From: Streptomyces violascens
Lineage (GTDB): Bacteria > Actinomycetota > Actinomycetes > Streptomycetales > Streptomycetaceae
Direction of reading: 5' to 3'
NCBI RefSeq assembly: GCF_014649955.1
Contig: NZ_BMUA01000005.1
Location: 186,001 to 250,000, forward strand
Length of the DNA stretch: 64,000 bases
Shown here: one piece after another, positions 18,298 to 27,149 of the stretch
How positions within the stretch are numbered: the first letter of the stretch is position 1
Layout: each line of letters starts with the position of its first letter
The notes under the pieces: generated by a model
What the model was told of the DNA's origin: nothing
Database searches by the model: none
The model's input: only the letters and a program-made list of their open reading frames with translations
Position numbers and translations under genes: made by a program

Positions 18298-19056
18298 TCA
18301 TGATTCCTTCCCCATCGCCGATCCGTTGTCCTCCTCGATCTCGACGGCCTGGTCGAGGAAGCGGGCGAGCAGGACGACCACCGCGCAGGCGACCTCCATG
18401 CCGACCGCCGCGTTGAGCAGCGGTACGGTCCCGCCGGACGCCAGGGTGTTGAACGTTCCGTACGGGAGCAGGGTGTTGGCGAGGAACGCCGAGCCGCCGA
18501 GGAGGCCCGCGACGCCGAGGACGAGGTAGGCGGCCTCGCCCGCCGCGTCCCCCACCTCGTACGTCCCGACCGGCCGGATCTTCTCCAGGGCGCGGTAGTC
18601 CGCCCCGATGTAGAGCAGGTGCAGCGCGGTCGCCACGACCACCCCGCCCTGGAATCCGCCGCCGGGGCTGAGCTGCCCGTGTGCGACGACGTACAGGCCG
18701 GTCAGGAGGGCGACGGGGAGCATGATCAGCGCGTAGCGGCGTACGGGTGGGGCGACCTCGGCCGGGGCGGGTGGCACTTCGCGCTCGTCGCGGGTCTGGC
18801 GCAGCAGGACGACGGTGCCGAGCACCGCGCCGAACAGGATGGTCTCCTCGCCCAGGGTGTCGAAGGCCCGCAGGTCGAAGTTGACGGAGGAGATGACGTT
18901 CGCGGTGTGCCGGGCGAGGGCCGCCGAGACGGCCCGTTCGCCGTACGGGTGCACCGCGCCTCCGAAGTGCGGGAGCCGCGCATAGCCGGCGACGAGCAGG
19001 ACGGCGACCGCGAGCCCGCCCGTCGCGAGGACCCACATGCGCATCCGTCGGCTCAT
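18298..19056 (-). CDS. mrpB: MrpB (MnhB-type) antiporter subunit with N-terminal MbhE-like part
   Basis: The product is 252 residues, longer than a bare MnhB domain (~140). The C-terminal half carries the MnhB signature HGQLSPGGGFQGGVVVA. The N-terminal ~100 residues contain a first helix, then NVISSVNFDLRAFDTLGEETILFGAVLG, which resembles the MbhE/MrpA C-terminal region. So two ancestral subunits appear fused. It overlaps its upstream neighbour by an ATGA junction. It is an inner-membrane complex component. Confidence 0.85.
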   Translation of the reverse strand: MSRRMRMWVLATGGLAVAVLLVAGYARLPHFGGAVHPYGERAVSAALARHTANVISSVNFDLRAFDTLGEETILFGAVLGTVVLLRQTRDEREVPPAPAEVAPPVRRYALIMLPVALLTGLYVVAHGQLSPGGGFQGGVVVATALHLLYIGADYRALEKIRPVGTYEVGDAAGEAAYLVLGVAGLLGGSAFLANTLLPYGTFNTLASGGTVPLLNAAVGMEVACAVVVLLARFLDQAVEIEEDNGSAMGKES

Positions 19057-19313
19057 CGGTCACCGCCCTCGTGCTGTCCCCGGCGCCGTACCTTGCGCAC
19101 GGACAGCAGAATGAGCAGGGGCGTCAGCGCCGAGCCCACCGCGAGCTGCGACAGGCCCACGTCCGGTGCCTGGACGACGGTGAAGAGGACCGCGAGGGCG
19201 AGGCCGAGCACCGCGAGCACCAGCGCCTGGCGGGCCGGGTCGCGCACCGCCACGGCGGCGGTCGCCGAGGCGGCGACGAGCAGCAGTGAGACCAGGGTCA
19301 GGGCGTCAGTCAC
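19053..19313 (-). CDS. DUF4040 (MbhD-like) antiporter subunit
   Basis: The 86-residue protein has three hydrophobic helices and the DUF4040 signature (LAVLGLALAVLFTVVQAPDVGLSQLAVG). In classical Mrp this region is the C-terminal part of MrpA; here, as in membrane-bound hydrogenase (Mbh) modules, it is a separate gene. The start GTG overlaps the end of the preceding gene by eight bases and its stop overlaps mrpB, so the genes are tightly coupled. Confidence 0.85.
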   Translation of the reverse strand: MTDALTLVSLLLVAASATAAVAVRDPARQALVLAVLGLALAVLFTVVQAPDVGLSQLAVGSALTPLLILLSVRKVRRRGQHEGGDR

Positions 19314-19767
19314 GGGTCGACGCCCCCGCCCCGGGAAAGCCGCCCGCGAGCGCCCGGGAGGCGATCACGTTCCCGGCCACGAGCAGCACCCCGATCAGCA
19401 CGAGCTTCACTGTCGCGCGGCCCGGACCGGTGGCCACGCACATCGCGACCACGATCACGGTCGCCGCCGAAGCTGCCACCACCGTCAGCAGGTTGGCGTG
19501 CGGCGGATCGTCGCCGAGGTCGTCCGCGAGCAGCCGCGCGTACACCAGCGTGCCGGCCGGGCCGAGGACGGCGAGGACCAGCGCGAGATCGACGTAGGAC
19601 GGCCGGACGTACGCCTGGGAGAGCAGCAGCATCACCAGACACACCACCGACGTACCGAAGTTCTGCGCGACGACCCGGCGCTCCAGCGGGCCAGTCGCAA
19701 CGCCCCACACCACCGGGCCGAACCCAGCGGCGAGCAGGACCGTCGCGGCCACCAGCCAGCCGTTCAC
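19306..19767 (-). CDS. MrpF-MrpG fusion-like antiporter subunit
   Basis: The 153-residue protein starts at a GTG that overlaps the upstream stop (GTGA). Residues ~1-75 match MrpF (ATGPLERRVVAQNFGTS, YVDLALVLAVLGPAGTLVYARLL). Residues ~85-145 hold two further helices with an MrpG-like end (ATVKLVLIGVLLVAGNVIASRAL). The junction sequence DDLGDDPPHAN is hydrophilic. I read it as F and G joined in one chain, with the G part shortened. It lies between MrpE-like and DUF4040 genes, which matches the Mbh gene order. Confidence 0.75.
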   Translation of the reverse strand: MNGWLVAATVLLAAGFGPVVWGVATGPLERRVVAQNFGTSVVCLVMLLLSQAYVRPSYVDLALVLAVLGPAGTLVYARLLADDLGDDPPHANLLTVVAASAATVIVVAMCVATGPGRATVKLVLIGVLLVAGNVIASRALAGGFPGAGASTRD

Positions 19768-19940
19768 CGGCCGCTCATCGCCCGGCGCGCGGCCTGGGCG
19801 GCAACTGCCGCGAGCAGCGCGGCCGACGCCCCGACCAGGTACTCCAGGGCGTCGACCGTGCTGATGAGCACGAGCCACGCGCCCGTCAGGAGCAACCACC
19901 ATGCGAGGACTTCGGCGGCCACGGCCGCTGCTCGACCCAT
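19764..19940 (-). CDS. Short MrpE-like subunit (58 aa)
   Basis: An ATG at 19940, preceded by GAGGTGATG, opens a 58-residue frame ending in a TGA that overlaps the next GTG. It encodes two hydrophobic helices (EVLAWWLLLTGAWLVLIS, YLVGASAALLAAVAAQAA) and a basic end (RRAMSGR). The WWLLLTG and LVGASAALL blocks resemble the N-terminus of MrpE, which is normally ~160 residues, so this is a minimal form lacking the soluble domain. Position as first gene of the operon supports the call. Confidence 0.65.
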   Translation of the reverse strand: MGRAAAVAAEVLAWWLLLTGAWLVLISTVDALEYLVGASAALLAAVAAQAARRAMSGR

Positions 19941-20397
19941 CCGTGCATCACCTCGACACCCGACCCGGAATCACCTTTTTGGCCCGATTTAATGTGCTTC
20001 CTCATCAAAGCACCGCCGACAGGCGGGCCGCCGACGGCGCGCTGTGCCGGCGCTTTCGGGGAGCGCCCCCGAGAACCGGTGCTCGCGCGGCCAACCAGTA
20101 CCCGGCATGTCCTCGGTCAATCACCCGGCCGAGTGGAAGGCGATCGCGGCCGCCGCCGCTCCCCGCAGTCAGCCGGATGGCGGGTGCCGGGACCGGCATA
20201 CAAGGCCACCAGCGGGATACCTGGCTAGGGTCGGAGCTGGAAGAGGCCGGCTCCGGCAGCCGCCGCTGCCGTGCCGCGCGGGGCGGCCGCTCCACGCGGC
20301 GGCGCAGATCCCGTCCCGGCCTCGAAGAGAGGTACTGGCAGATGCACCCATCGCCTCGCCTGCGCCTCACCCCCGCCGGGCGGACAGGGGGGCCGCG
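19941..20397. other. Intergenic region, divergent promoters expected
   Basis: I find no supported gene in these 457 bases, which separate the leftward antiporter operon from the rightward AI-2E transporter. There is a locally AT-rich patch (TTTTTGGCCCGATTTAATG, 19975-19993) that could hold the antiporter promoter. Several short open frames have no recognisable content. Confidence 0.5.
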
Positions 20398-21528
20398 ATG
20401 ACGTCCGCCGAACCCGACGGGGACGGGAACCACGAGCCGGCCGGGACGTCCTCCGTCGGGCCGGCGTCGCGGACCGGGCGAGCGCGGCGGACGAGGATCG
20501 TGGTCGGCGGCAGGTCCTGGTTCGCCATCGGCTTCGCCGTCGGCCTGGGCGCGACACTCGCGTGGCTGACCGTACAGACCGTCCTCGAAGTCGGCAGCCT
20601 CCTGACTCTGCTGCTCCTCTCCATGTTCCTCGCGCTCGCCCTTGAGCCCGTCGTCGCCTGGCTCACCCGCCACCGGGTGCGCCGCAGTTGGGCCGTCCTG
20701 CTGGTCCTGATCGTCCTGCTGGCGTTCTTCGCGGGATTCCTCGCGCTCGTCGTGCCCCCGGTCACCGACGAGGTCAACGCGCTGGTCAAGGCGGTGCCCG
20801 GCTGGCTGAAGCAACTGCACGACCACAACTCGACGCTCGGCAAGTTCGAGGACCGCTACCACGTCGTCGCCAAGGTCAAGCAGCAATTCTCCAACGGCGG
20901 CGCGGCGGGCCTCGCGGGCGGACTGCTCGGCGCCGGCCGGGTGGTCGTCGGGGCGGTGACCTCGGCCGTCGTCGTCATCGTCGTGACGGTGTACGTGATG
21001 GCGTTCCTGCCGTCCCTGAAGGCCTTCTGCCTGCGCTTCGTCGCGGCCCGCAAACGCCCGCACGCCCGGGCCGTCACCGACGAGATCCTCAACCGGGTGG
21101 GCCGCTACATGCTCGGCAACGTGGTCACCTCGGTGATCGCGGGGCTCGCCACGTTCCTCTGGTGCGCGGTCACCGATGTCCCCTACCCCGCCGCACTCGG
21201 GGTCTTCATCGCGCTGATGGACCTCATCCCCATCGTCGGCACCACCATCGGCGGCCTCGTCGTCAGCCTGGTGGCGCTTTCGGTGTCACTGCCCGTGGCG
21301 CTCGCGACGGCGGGCTTCTACGTCGCGTTCCGGGTCGCCGAGGACTACTTGATCGTGCCCCGCGTGATGAAGTTCGCCGTCGACGTCCATCCTCTGGTCA
21401 CCGTCGTCGGCGTGCTGCTCGGTGGCGCGCTGCTCGGCATCGTCGGAGCCCTGGTCGCCATCCCGGCCGCCGTCGCCATCGGCCTGATCCTGGACGAACA
21501 CGTCTTCTCGCGTACCGACGCGTCCTGA
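20398..21528 (+). CDS. AI-2E family transporter (PerM-like membrane protein)
   Basis: The 376-residue protein starts at an ATG with GGGGGG upstream. It has a disordered N-terminus (~1-40), two early helices, a soluble segment ~100-165, then a C-terminal bundle with the family motif ALGVFIALMDLIPIVGTTIGG and VGVLLGGALLGIVGALVAIP. These match AI-2E/PerM (UPF0118) transporters. Transported substrate is unknown; some relatives are Na+/H+ antiporters, which would fit the neighbouring Mrp-like operon, but that is speculation. Confidence 0.9.
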   Translation: MTSAEPDGDGNHEPAGTSSVGPASRTGRARRTRIVVGGRSWFAIGFAVGLGATLAWLTVQTVLEVGSLLTLLLLSMFLALALEPVVAWLTRHRVRRSWAVLLVLIVLLAFFAGFLALVVPPVTDEVNALVKAVPGWLKQLHDHNSTLGKFEDRYHVVAKVKQQFSNGGAAGLAGGLLGAGRVVVGAVTSAVVVIVVTVYVMAFLPSLKAFCLRFVAARKRPHARAVTDEILNRVGRYMLGNVVTSVIAGLATFLWCAVTDVPYPAALGVFIALMDLIPIVGTTIGGLVVSLVALSVSLPVALATAGFYVAFRVAEDYLIVPRVMKFAVDVHPLVTVVGVLLGGALLGIVGALVAIPAAVAIGLILDEHVFSRTDAS

Positions 21529-21543
21529 AGCGGCGGAGCGGGC

Positions 21544-21918
21544 TCAGATCCGGCTGTCGCTGTATCCGCACACCCACGCCAGGGCGTCGTGCACGCCGCG
21601 CGTGAAGTCCCTGAGGCCCGCCTCGGTGGTGGGGTCCTCCAACTGGACGACGGCCGCGTCCACCTCGGCGGTCAGCACCCGCAGATCCGGTACGAGGCGG
21701 ACGGCCGTGCCCGTGACCGGCGCGCGACCTGCGCGCCCCGTGGCCCAGCGGTAGGCGGCGGCCGCGCCGAGGGCGAACTGTGCGGGCGCCTCGGACCGCG
21801 CCGTCAGGTACTTGAGCGCCAGGTCCACATCGGTGCGCAGCCGGACGCCGATCAACGGCGTCCGGTCGTCGCGCGCGGCCCAGTTCTCGGGTGCGAACCC
21901 ATCCTCGGGTGCGGTCAC
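21544..21918 (-). CDS. Conserved hypothetical protein (124 aa)
   Basis: The GTG at 21918 is preceded by GAGGTGAG, supporting a 124-residue product; a GTG at 21927 is an alternative. The sequence is soluble, with a helical middle (DVDLALKYLTARSEAPAQFALGAAAAY kept here as two helices) and an end rich in GVHDALAWVCGYSD. I do not recognise a family with a known function. It converges on the AI-2E transporter gene with only 15 bases between them. Confidence 0.65.
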   Translation of the reverse strand: MTAPEDGFAPENWAARDDRTPLIGVRLRTDVDLALKYLTARSEAPAQFALGAAAAYRWATGRAGRAPVTGTAVRLVPDLRVLTAEVDAAVVQLEDPTTEAGLRDFTRGVHDALAWVCGYSDSRI

Positions 21919-22121
21919 ATCACTCACCTCTGCATGCTGGTCGTGGCTCTGGGGGTCTATAGGAGCGGGTACCCAGCGAGCGACGATATCGGCATGTCCT
22001 TTGCGGCCCATCCGGAGCGCCGGTGCGGCGCCGAGCCGCAGCGCATGACGTACGGACCCGGGCCGTACGGCTTCCCACCCTGCCCCGAAGCGGCTGCTCG
22101 GGCACCTATTACCCTGGCCGA

Positions 22122-23213
22122 ATGACGATGCACACGGTGAGTGTTGACGCGATGATCGAGGACCTCAGGGCGCTGGTCGAGGTCGAGTCCCCGTCGCGTG
22201 ATCACGACGCCCTGGCGGCATCGGCGAAGACGGTCGCCGCCGTCATCGAGAGCCGGCTCGGCGGGCATGCCGTACTCGTCGAGAGCGAAGCCGGGCCGCA
22301 CGTCCACTGGTCGGGCGGCGGCGAACCCAAGGTGCTGATCCTCGGCCACCACGACACCGTGTTCCCGCTCGGCACCCTGGCACGCCGCCCCTTCAAGGTC
22401 GAGGACGGGCACGCGACCGGGCCCGGGGTCTTCGACATGCTGGGCGGTCTGGTGCAGGCCGTTCACGGCCTGGCGGTGCTGGAGGACCGGACCGGAGTCG
22501 AGATCCTGGTCACCGCCGACGAAGAGGTCGGCTCGGGGTCCTCGCGCGCGCTCATCGAGGAGCGTGCCCTGGCCTGCGGTGCGGTGCTCGTCTTCGAGGG
22601 CGCCTCCGACGGGGGTGGCCTCAAGACCGGCCGCAAGGGCTGCGGCACGTTCCAGGTCTCCATCGCGGGCCGCGCCTCGCACGCGGGCCTCGAACCCGCC
22701 GCCGGGGTCAACGCCTTGATCGAGGCGGCCCACCAGGTCCTGGACATCGCGGCGCTCGGGCGCCCCGAGATCGGCACGACCGTCACCCCGACCGTCGCGG
22801 CCGCCGGAACGCTCGACAATGTCGTACCCGCCGAGGCGACCGTCGTCGTCGACGTCCGGGTCGAGACGGCCGAGGAGAAGGAGCGGATCGAAGCCGCCTT
22901 CGCCGCGCTGACTCCGCATCTCGACGAGGCGCGGATCACGGTGGAGGGCGGGGTCCGGCGGCCCCCGATGCCCGAATCGGCGTCGGCCGAACTCTTCGCG
23001 GTGGCTCAGCGGCTGGTGCCCGGTATCGAGGGCAGGGCGGTCGGCGGCGGAAGCGACGGCAACTTCACTGCGGCCCTCGGGGTGGCGACCCTCGACGGCC
23101 TCGGAGCGGTCGGAGGCGGTGCCCATGCCGACCACGAGTACCTGGTGGTCGACGCCATGGCCGAGCGGGCGCACCTGGTCGCCGGACTGGTGAAGGCAAT
23201 ACAGAACAAGTAA
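22122..23213 (+). CDS. M20 family metallopeptidase (glutamate carboxypeptidase-like)
   Basis: The 363-residue protein has the M20 zinc ligands and catalytic residues: GHHDTVFP (His, Asp), a bridging Asp in GPGVFDMLGG, catalytic and metal Glu in TADEEVGS, Glu in LVFEGAS, and a C-terminal His in GGAHADHEY. The small dimerisation domain is ~170-285 (GRASHAGLEPAAGVNA). It probably hydrolyses a C-terminal amino acid from a small peptide or acyl-amino acid. The ATG at 22122 has no Shine-Dalgarno; TATTAC lies ~10 bases upstream, so the transcript may be leaderless. Confidence 0.92.
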   Translation: MTMHTVSVDAMIEDLRALVEVESPSRDHDALAASAKTVAAVIESRLGGHAVLVESEAGPHVHWSGGGEPKVLILGHHDTVFPLGTLARRPFKVEDGHATGPGVFDMLGGLVQAVHGLAVLEDRTGVEILVTADEEVGSGSSRALIEERALACGAVLVFEGASDGGGLKTGRKGCGTFQVSIAGRASHAGLEPAAGVNALIEAAHQVLDIAALGRPEIGTTVTPTVAAAGTLDNVVPAEATVVVDVRVETAEEKERIEAAFAALTPHLDEARITVEGGVRRPPMPESASAELFAVAQRLVPGIEGRAVGGGSDGNFTAALGVATLDGLGAVGGGAHADHEYLVVDAMAERAHLVAGLVKAIQNK

Positions 23214-23223
23214 GCACACGGCA

Positions 23224-23610
23224 CTACATGGAGGCCCGTCTGCCTTCGTCGGTGGCGGCACCCTCGGCCAGGGCGCGGGGAAGTGTGTCGAGCACGGTGA
23301 AGGTGTCGTCGAGGCGGACGATCCGCAGTATGTGGGATATGCGAGGCGTGCCGCGTATCAGGCGCAGCACACCGCCCCGGTGAGTCACATGTTCGCGTAC
23401 CGCCAGGAGCAGCCGGATGCCGCCGGCGTCGAGGAAGGTCACCGCACGCAGATCCAGGATCACATCGGTGTCGGCCCGGCACACCAACGCGTGGATGCGC
23501 GGGCCCAGTTCATGATGGGCCAGCATGTCCAGCTCGCCGTGCAGTTCGATGATGGTGGTGCCGCCCACGGTGCGAGTCCGCAGCCAGAAGGCGAGTTCGT
23601 CTGCGCCCAC
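23224..23610 (-). CDS. STAS domain anti-sigma factor antagonist
   Basis: The product is 128 residues from a GTG at 23610. The STAS fold is clear: IIELHGELDMLAHHEL, VILDLRAVTFLDAGGIRLLL and a C-terminal helix. The usual phosphorylated motif D-S-S/T-G is replaced here by LDAGGI, so the phospho-acceptor Ser at the standard position is Ala. That may mean it is not switched by phosphorylation in the usual way. It sits alone between the M20 peptidase and the sugar-acid operon. Confidence 0.88.
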   Translation of the reverse strand: MGADELAFWLRTRTVGGTTIIELHGELDMLAHHELGPRIHALVCRADTDVILDLRAVTFLDAGGIRLLLAVREHVTHRGGVLRLIRGTPRISHILRIVRLDDTFTVLDTLPRALAEGAATDEGRRASM

Positions 23611-23832
23611 GTCGCGCCTGCCTGTCTCTTGTGTTCCGGGTGCATGAATACCGCGCCAACACTCGGAAAATCTCACTCTCCGTGACCCTCTCGTGGGTCG
23701 CGAAGGGGAGCCGAATCGCAAAGCCCCTGGTAGTCCTCATGCCCCGATGATCTGAGGAACTCACCTGTGTGACGTTCTGTAATGGTGCGAGTTTCGGACA
23801 AGATTGCCCGACGGGCGTCCGGTGGGTGCGGC

Positions 23833-25554
23833 TCAACCCGCGTACGGGTCCGCGGCCTTGCCCGGCCCGGCCAGGAACGCGAAGTCGCACCCGGTGTCGG
23901 CCTGGGTGATCTGGTCACCGTACAGGACCCCGTAGCCGCGTTCGTGCCGTACGGGCGGAGCGGCCCAGGCGATGCGTCTTTTCTCCAACTCTCCATCCGG
24001 GATGTTCAGTTGAAGGCTGCGGGACTCGACGTCGAGGGTGATGGAGTCTCCCGTGCGGACCAGCGCGAGGGGGCCGCCGACGTACGACTCCGGTGCGATG
24101 TGCAGCACGCACGTGCCGTACGAAGTGCCGCTCATGCGGGCGTCGGAGATGCGCACCATGTCGCGTACCCCCTGCTTGAGGAGGTAGCCGGGGATGGGCA
24201 GCATGCCGTACTCGGGCATGCCGGGGCCGCCCTTGGGGCCCGCGTTGCGCAGCACGAGGACGTGGTCGCGGGTGAGGGCCAACGACGGGTCGTCGATGGT
24301 GCGTTGGAGGGTGCGGTAGTCGTCGAAGACCATCGCGGGACCGGTGTGTTTGAGCAGGTGCGGTGTGGCGGCGATGTGCTTGATGACCGCGCCGTCCGGG
24401 CAGAGGTTGCCGCGCAGCACCGCGACCCCGCCCTCGGCGGCCAGTGGCCTCGAACGCGGCCGGATCACGTCGTCGTTGTGCACGAGTGCCCCCGCGAGCT
24501 GTTCGCGCAGTGTGCCGTGCGCGACCGTGGGCCGGTCCAGGTGGAGCACATCAAAGAGCCGGGACAGGAAGCCGGGCATTCCGCCCGCGAAGTGGAAGTC
24601 CTCCATCAGATACCGGCCGCCGGGGCGGAGGTTGGCGAGAACCGGCACCGTGCGGGCGATCCGGTCGAAGTCGTCGAGCGTGAGCCGCACCCCGGACCGC
24701 CCGGCCATCGCGATCAGATGGATGACCGCGTTGGTGGAGCCTCCGAGGGCGAGCACCGTGGCCACCGCGTCCTCGTACGCCTCGGCCGTCAGAATCCGCG
24801 ACAGCCTCAGGTCCTGGCGTACGAGTTCGACGATGCGCAGCCCGCTCGCTGCGGCCATCCGGTCGTGGCCGGAGTCGACGGCCGGAATCGAGGACGCGCC
24901 CGGCAGGGTGACGCCGAGGGCCTCGGCCGCAGCCGTCAGCGTCGAAGCCGTGCCCATCGTCATGCAGTGCCCGGGCGAACGCGCCAGCCCCTGTTCCAGC
25001 TCGGCGAGTTCGCCGTCGCCGATCAGCCCGGCACGCCTGTCGTCCCAGTACTTCCACATGTCCGTGCCGGACCCGAGGACCTCGTCGCGCCAGTGCCCGG
25101 GCAGCATGGGGCCGGCGGGCACGAACACGGTCGGCAGGTCCGCCGAGGCCGCCCCCATCACCAGCGCGGGCGTCGACTTGTCGCAGCCGCCGAGCAGGAC
25201 GGCACCGTCGACGGGGTAGGAGCGGAGCAGCTCCTCCGTCTCCATCGCGAGGAGATTGCGGTAGAGCATCGGCGTCGGCTTCTGGAAGGTCTCCGAGAGG
25301 GTGGCGACCGGGAATTCCAGGGGAAAGCCGCCCGCCTGCCACACCCCGCGCTTCACCGCCTGTGCCCGCTCGCGCAGATGTACATGGCAGGGGTTGATGT
25401 CGGACCAGGTGTTGAGGATCGCGATGACGGGCTTGCCCAGGTGCTCCTCGGGCAGATAGCCGAGCTGGCGGGTGCGGGCCCGGTGCGAGAACGCCCGCAG
25501 CCCGTCGGTCCCGTACCACTGATGACTGCGCAGCTGCTCCGGCCGTACGGTCAT
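23833..25554 (-). CDS. IlvD/Edd family sugar-acid dehydratase
   Basis: The 573-residue protein has the IlvD/Edd Fe-S enzyme signatures: NTWSDINPCHVH, LLGGCDKSTPALVMG (cluster Cys), PGHCMTMGTASTLTAAAEALG (split here by known conserved Cys and Met), GGSTNAVIHLIA and the Ser-containing DARMSGTSYGTC. The Thr/Ser pattern and partner gene point to an aldonate dehydratase (arabonate/xylonate-like) rather than branched-chain amino-acid biosynthesis. It would form a 2-keto-3-deoxy acid for the adjacent DHDPS-family enzyme, whose stop overlaps this start (ATGA). Confidence 0.9.
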   Translation of the reverse strand: MTVRPEQLRSHQWYGTDGLRAFSHRARTRQLGYLPEEHLGKPVIAILNTWSDINPCHVHLRERAQAVKRGVWQAGGFPLEFPVATLSETFQKPTPMLYRNLLAMETEELLRSYPVDGAVLLGGCDKSTPALVMGAASADLPTVFVPAGPMLPGHWRDEVLGSGTDMWKYWDDRRAGLIGDGELAELEQGLARSPGHCMTMGTASTLTAAAEALGVTLPGASSIPAVDSGHDRMAAASGLRIVELVRQDLRLSRILTAEAYEDAVATVLALGGSTNAVIHLIAMAGRSGVRLTLDDFDRIARTVPVLANLRPGGRYLMEDFHFAGGMPGFLSRLFDVLHLDRPTVAHGTLREQLAGALVHNDDVIRPRSRPLAAEGGVAVLRGNLCPDGAVIKHIAATPHLLKHTGPAMVFDDYRTLQRTIDDPSLALTRDHVLVLRNAGPKGGPGMPEYGMLPIPGYLLKQGVRDMVRISDARMSGTSYGTCVLHIAPESYVGGPLALVRTGDSITLDVESRSLQLNIPDGELEKRRIAWAAPPVRHERGYGVLYGDQITQADTGCDFAFLAGPGKAADPYAG

Positions 25555-26462
25555 GTCCCCCACCCGGAGATCAGGTCGGCGACCAATGCCCGCTGCTCTT
25601 GGGGGAGTTCGTGACTGGGCGGGCGGATGTCGCGGCGGCACAGCCCGAGCGCCGCGAGGGCCTCCTTCACCACCGCCACGTTGTCGGCCGACTGCTGGGC
25701 GGCGCGCAGCTCCTCGAACAGCCTGATCCGCTCCCAGAGCTTCATCGCCGCCGGCCAGTCGCCCGCGCGCAGATCGGCGAGCAGTTCGAGGGAGAGGGAC
25801 GGGGCGACATTGGCGAGGCCCGAGGTGAAGCCGGTGGCACCGACCGCGAAGTAGGAGGGGGCATACAGCTCGGCAAGACCGGCAATCCAGACGAACCGTT
25901 CGAGCCCGGCGTCGCGGGCGAACGCGGCGAACCGGGTCGCGTCCGAGACCGCGTACTTCACGCCGATGACGTTCGGGCACAACGCACCCAGTCGTGCCAG
26001 GAGTTGGCCGCTCAGTCGCGGGTTTCGTACGTACGGGATGACACCCAGCTCGGGCACGGCGTCGGCGATGGCTCGGTGATAGTCGCCCCAGCCGTCCTGG
26101 GAGACATAGGGGTGTACGGGCTGATGCACCATCACCATCTGGGCGCCGGCCGCCCGCGCCTGCTCGGCGGAGGCGATCGCGGTCGGCAGGTCCAGGCCGA
26201 CACCGGCCAGGACCGAGGCCCGTCCGGCAGCCTCGTCGCACGTCAACTCCGTCACGGCCATGCGCTCTTGGGGGCTGAGGGCGTAGAACTCGCCGGTGTT
26301 CCCATTGGGTGTGAGGGTGCGGATGCCGCTGGCGAGCAGCCGGTTGAGCAGGGCGCGGTGCGCGGCGGTGTCGAGGGTGTCGTCGGCGGTGAAGGGGGTG
26401 ACGGGGATTGCCACGACATCGGCGAGCGCGTCCCGCTGGGCGGTGAAGTCGGGGCTGCTCAT
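25551..26462 (-). CDS. DHDPS/NanA family dehydratase or aldolase
   Basis: The 303-residue TIM-barrel protein has IPVTPFTADD at the N-terminus, GNTGEFYAL (carboxylate-binding), the catalytic Tyr in VIPYVRN and the Schiff-base Lys in VIGVKYAVSD. With an IlvD/Edd dehydratase directly downstream and a GntR gene directly upstream, it is likely a 2-keto-3-deoxy sugar-acid dehydratase or aldolase. Start at 26462 overlaps the GntR stop (ATGA), so all three genes are coupled. Exact sugar acid is not determinable from sequence alone. Confidence 0.9.
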   Translation of the reverse strand: MSSPDFTAQRDALADVVAIPVTPFTADDTLDTAAHRALLNRLLASGIRTLTPNGNTGEFYALSPQERMAVTELTCDEAAGRASVLAGVGLDLPTAIASAEQARAAGAQMVMVHQPVHPYVSQDGWGDYHRAIADAVPELGVIPYVRNPRLSGQLLARLGALCPNVIGVKYAVSDATRFAAFARDAGLERFVWIAGLAELYAPSYFAVGATGFTSGLANVAPSLSLELLADLRAGDWPAAMKLWERIRLFEELRAAQQSADNVAVVKEALAALGLCRRDIRPPSHELPQEQRALVADLISGWGT

Positions 26463-27124
26463 GCGTCGTCCTTGCCGGAAGGCTGATCGGTGTCCTCGGG
26501 GAATGCCCGTCGGATGAACGACCCGATGTGGTCGTGCAGGGCGCGGGCCGCACCGTCCGCGTTCCCATCCAGGGCGAGGCGCAGGATCTCGCGGTGCTCG
26601 GCCGCCTCCCGCTCCCACGACGGCTGGGCGGCCCATGCCACGGCCGACACCAGGGCGGCCTGATCGCGGACCTCGTCCAGCACCCGGGTCAGCAGGAGAT
26701 TGCCGCACGGAACGTACAGCGCACGGTGGAACTCCCGGTTGGCCAGGGCACGTTCGGCCCTGTCCTCCGCGCGTTCGGCACGGTCCAGCGCCTCCTGGGC
26801 CGCTTGCAGCGGGACTTCGCGGGCGACGGTGCGGCGCACCGCCTCCGGTTCGAGCAGCAGCCGTACGTCGTACACCTCGCGGGCCATGTCGGCGTCGACC
26901 CGGCGGACGGCGACGCCCTTGTACTGGCTCATCACCACCAACCCGGTCCCGGCGAGCGTCTTGAGCGCCTCCCGCACCGGGGTCTTCGACACCCCGAACT
27001 GGGCGGCCAACTCCGCCTCGACCAGGGCCTGGCCGGGGCGGAGCGCGCCCGTGAGGATGGCGTGCCGGATCGCGTCGAGGACGAACTGGGTGCGGGAGGG
27101 GATGGGGGTGGGTGTGAAGGACAT
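26459..27124 (-). CDS. GntR (FadR/VanR subfamily) transcriptional regulator
   Basis: The 221-residue protein has an N-terminal winged helix (LRPGQALVEAELAAQFGVSK, TPVREALKTL) and an all-helical FCD ligand domain with metal-type residues (DVRLLLEPEAV, NREFHRALY, EHREILRLAL). FCD GntR regulators usually sense the substrate acid of the operon they lead. It is the first gene here, starts at 27124 behind GAGGG, and a perfect TCATATATGA palindrome lies 26 bases upstream of the start, a likely autoregulatory operator. Confidence 0.92.
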   Translation of the reverse strand: MSFTPTPIPSRTQFVLDAIRHAILTGALRPGQALVEAELAAQFGVSKTPVREALKTLAGTGLVVMSQYKGVAVRRVDADMAREVYDVRLLLEPEAVRRTVAREVPLQAAQEALDRAERAEDRAERALANREFHRALYVPCGNLLLTRVLDEVRDQAALVSAVAWAAQPSWEREAAEHREILRLALDGNADGAARALHDHIGSFIRRAFPEDTDQPSGKDDA

Positions 27125-27149
27125 GGAGGGCGCCCTCGGATCTCGCGTC

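Noticed and set aside
19992..20228. A 78-codon rightward open frame between the antiporter operon and the AI-2E gene
   Set aside because: No ribosome-binding site or family resemblance; Arg/Pro-rich composition as in non-coding GC-rich DNA.
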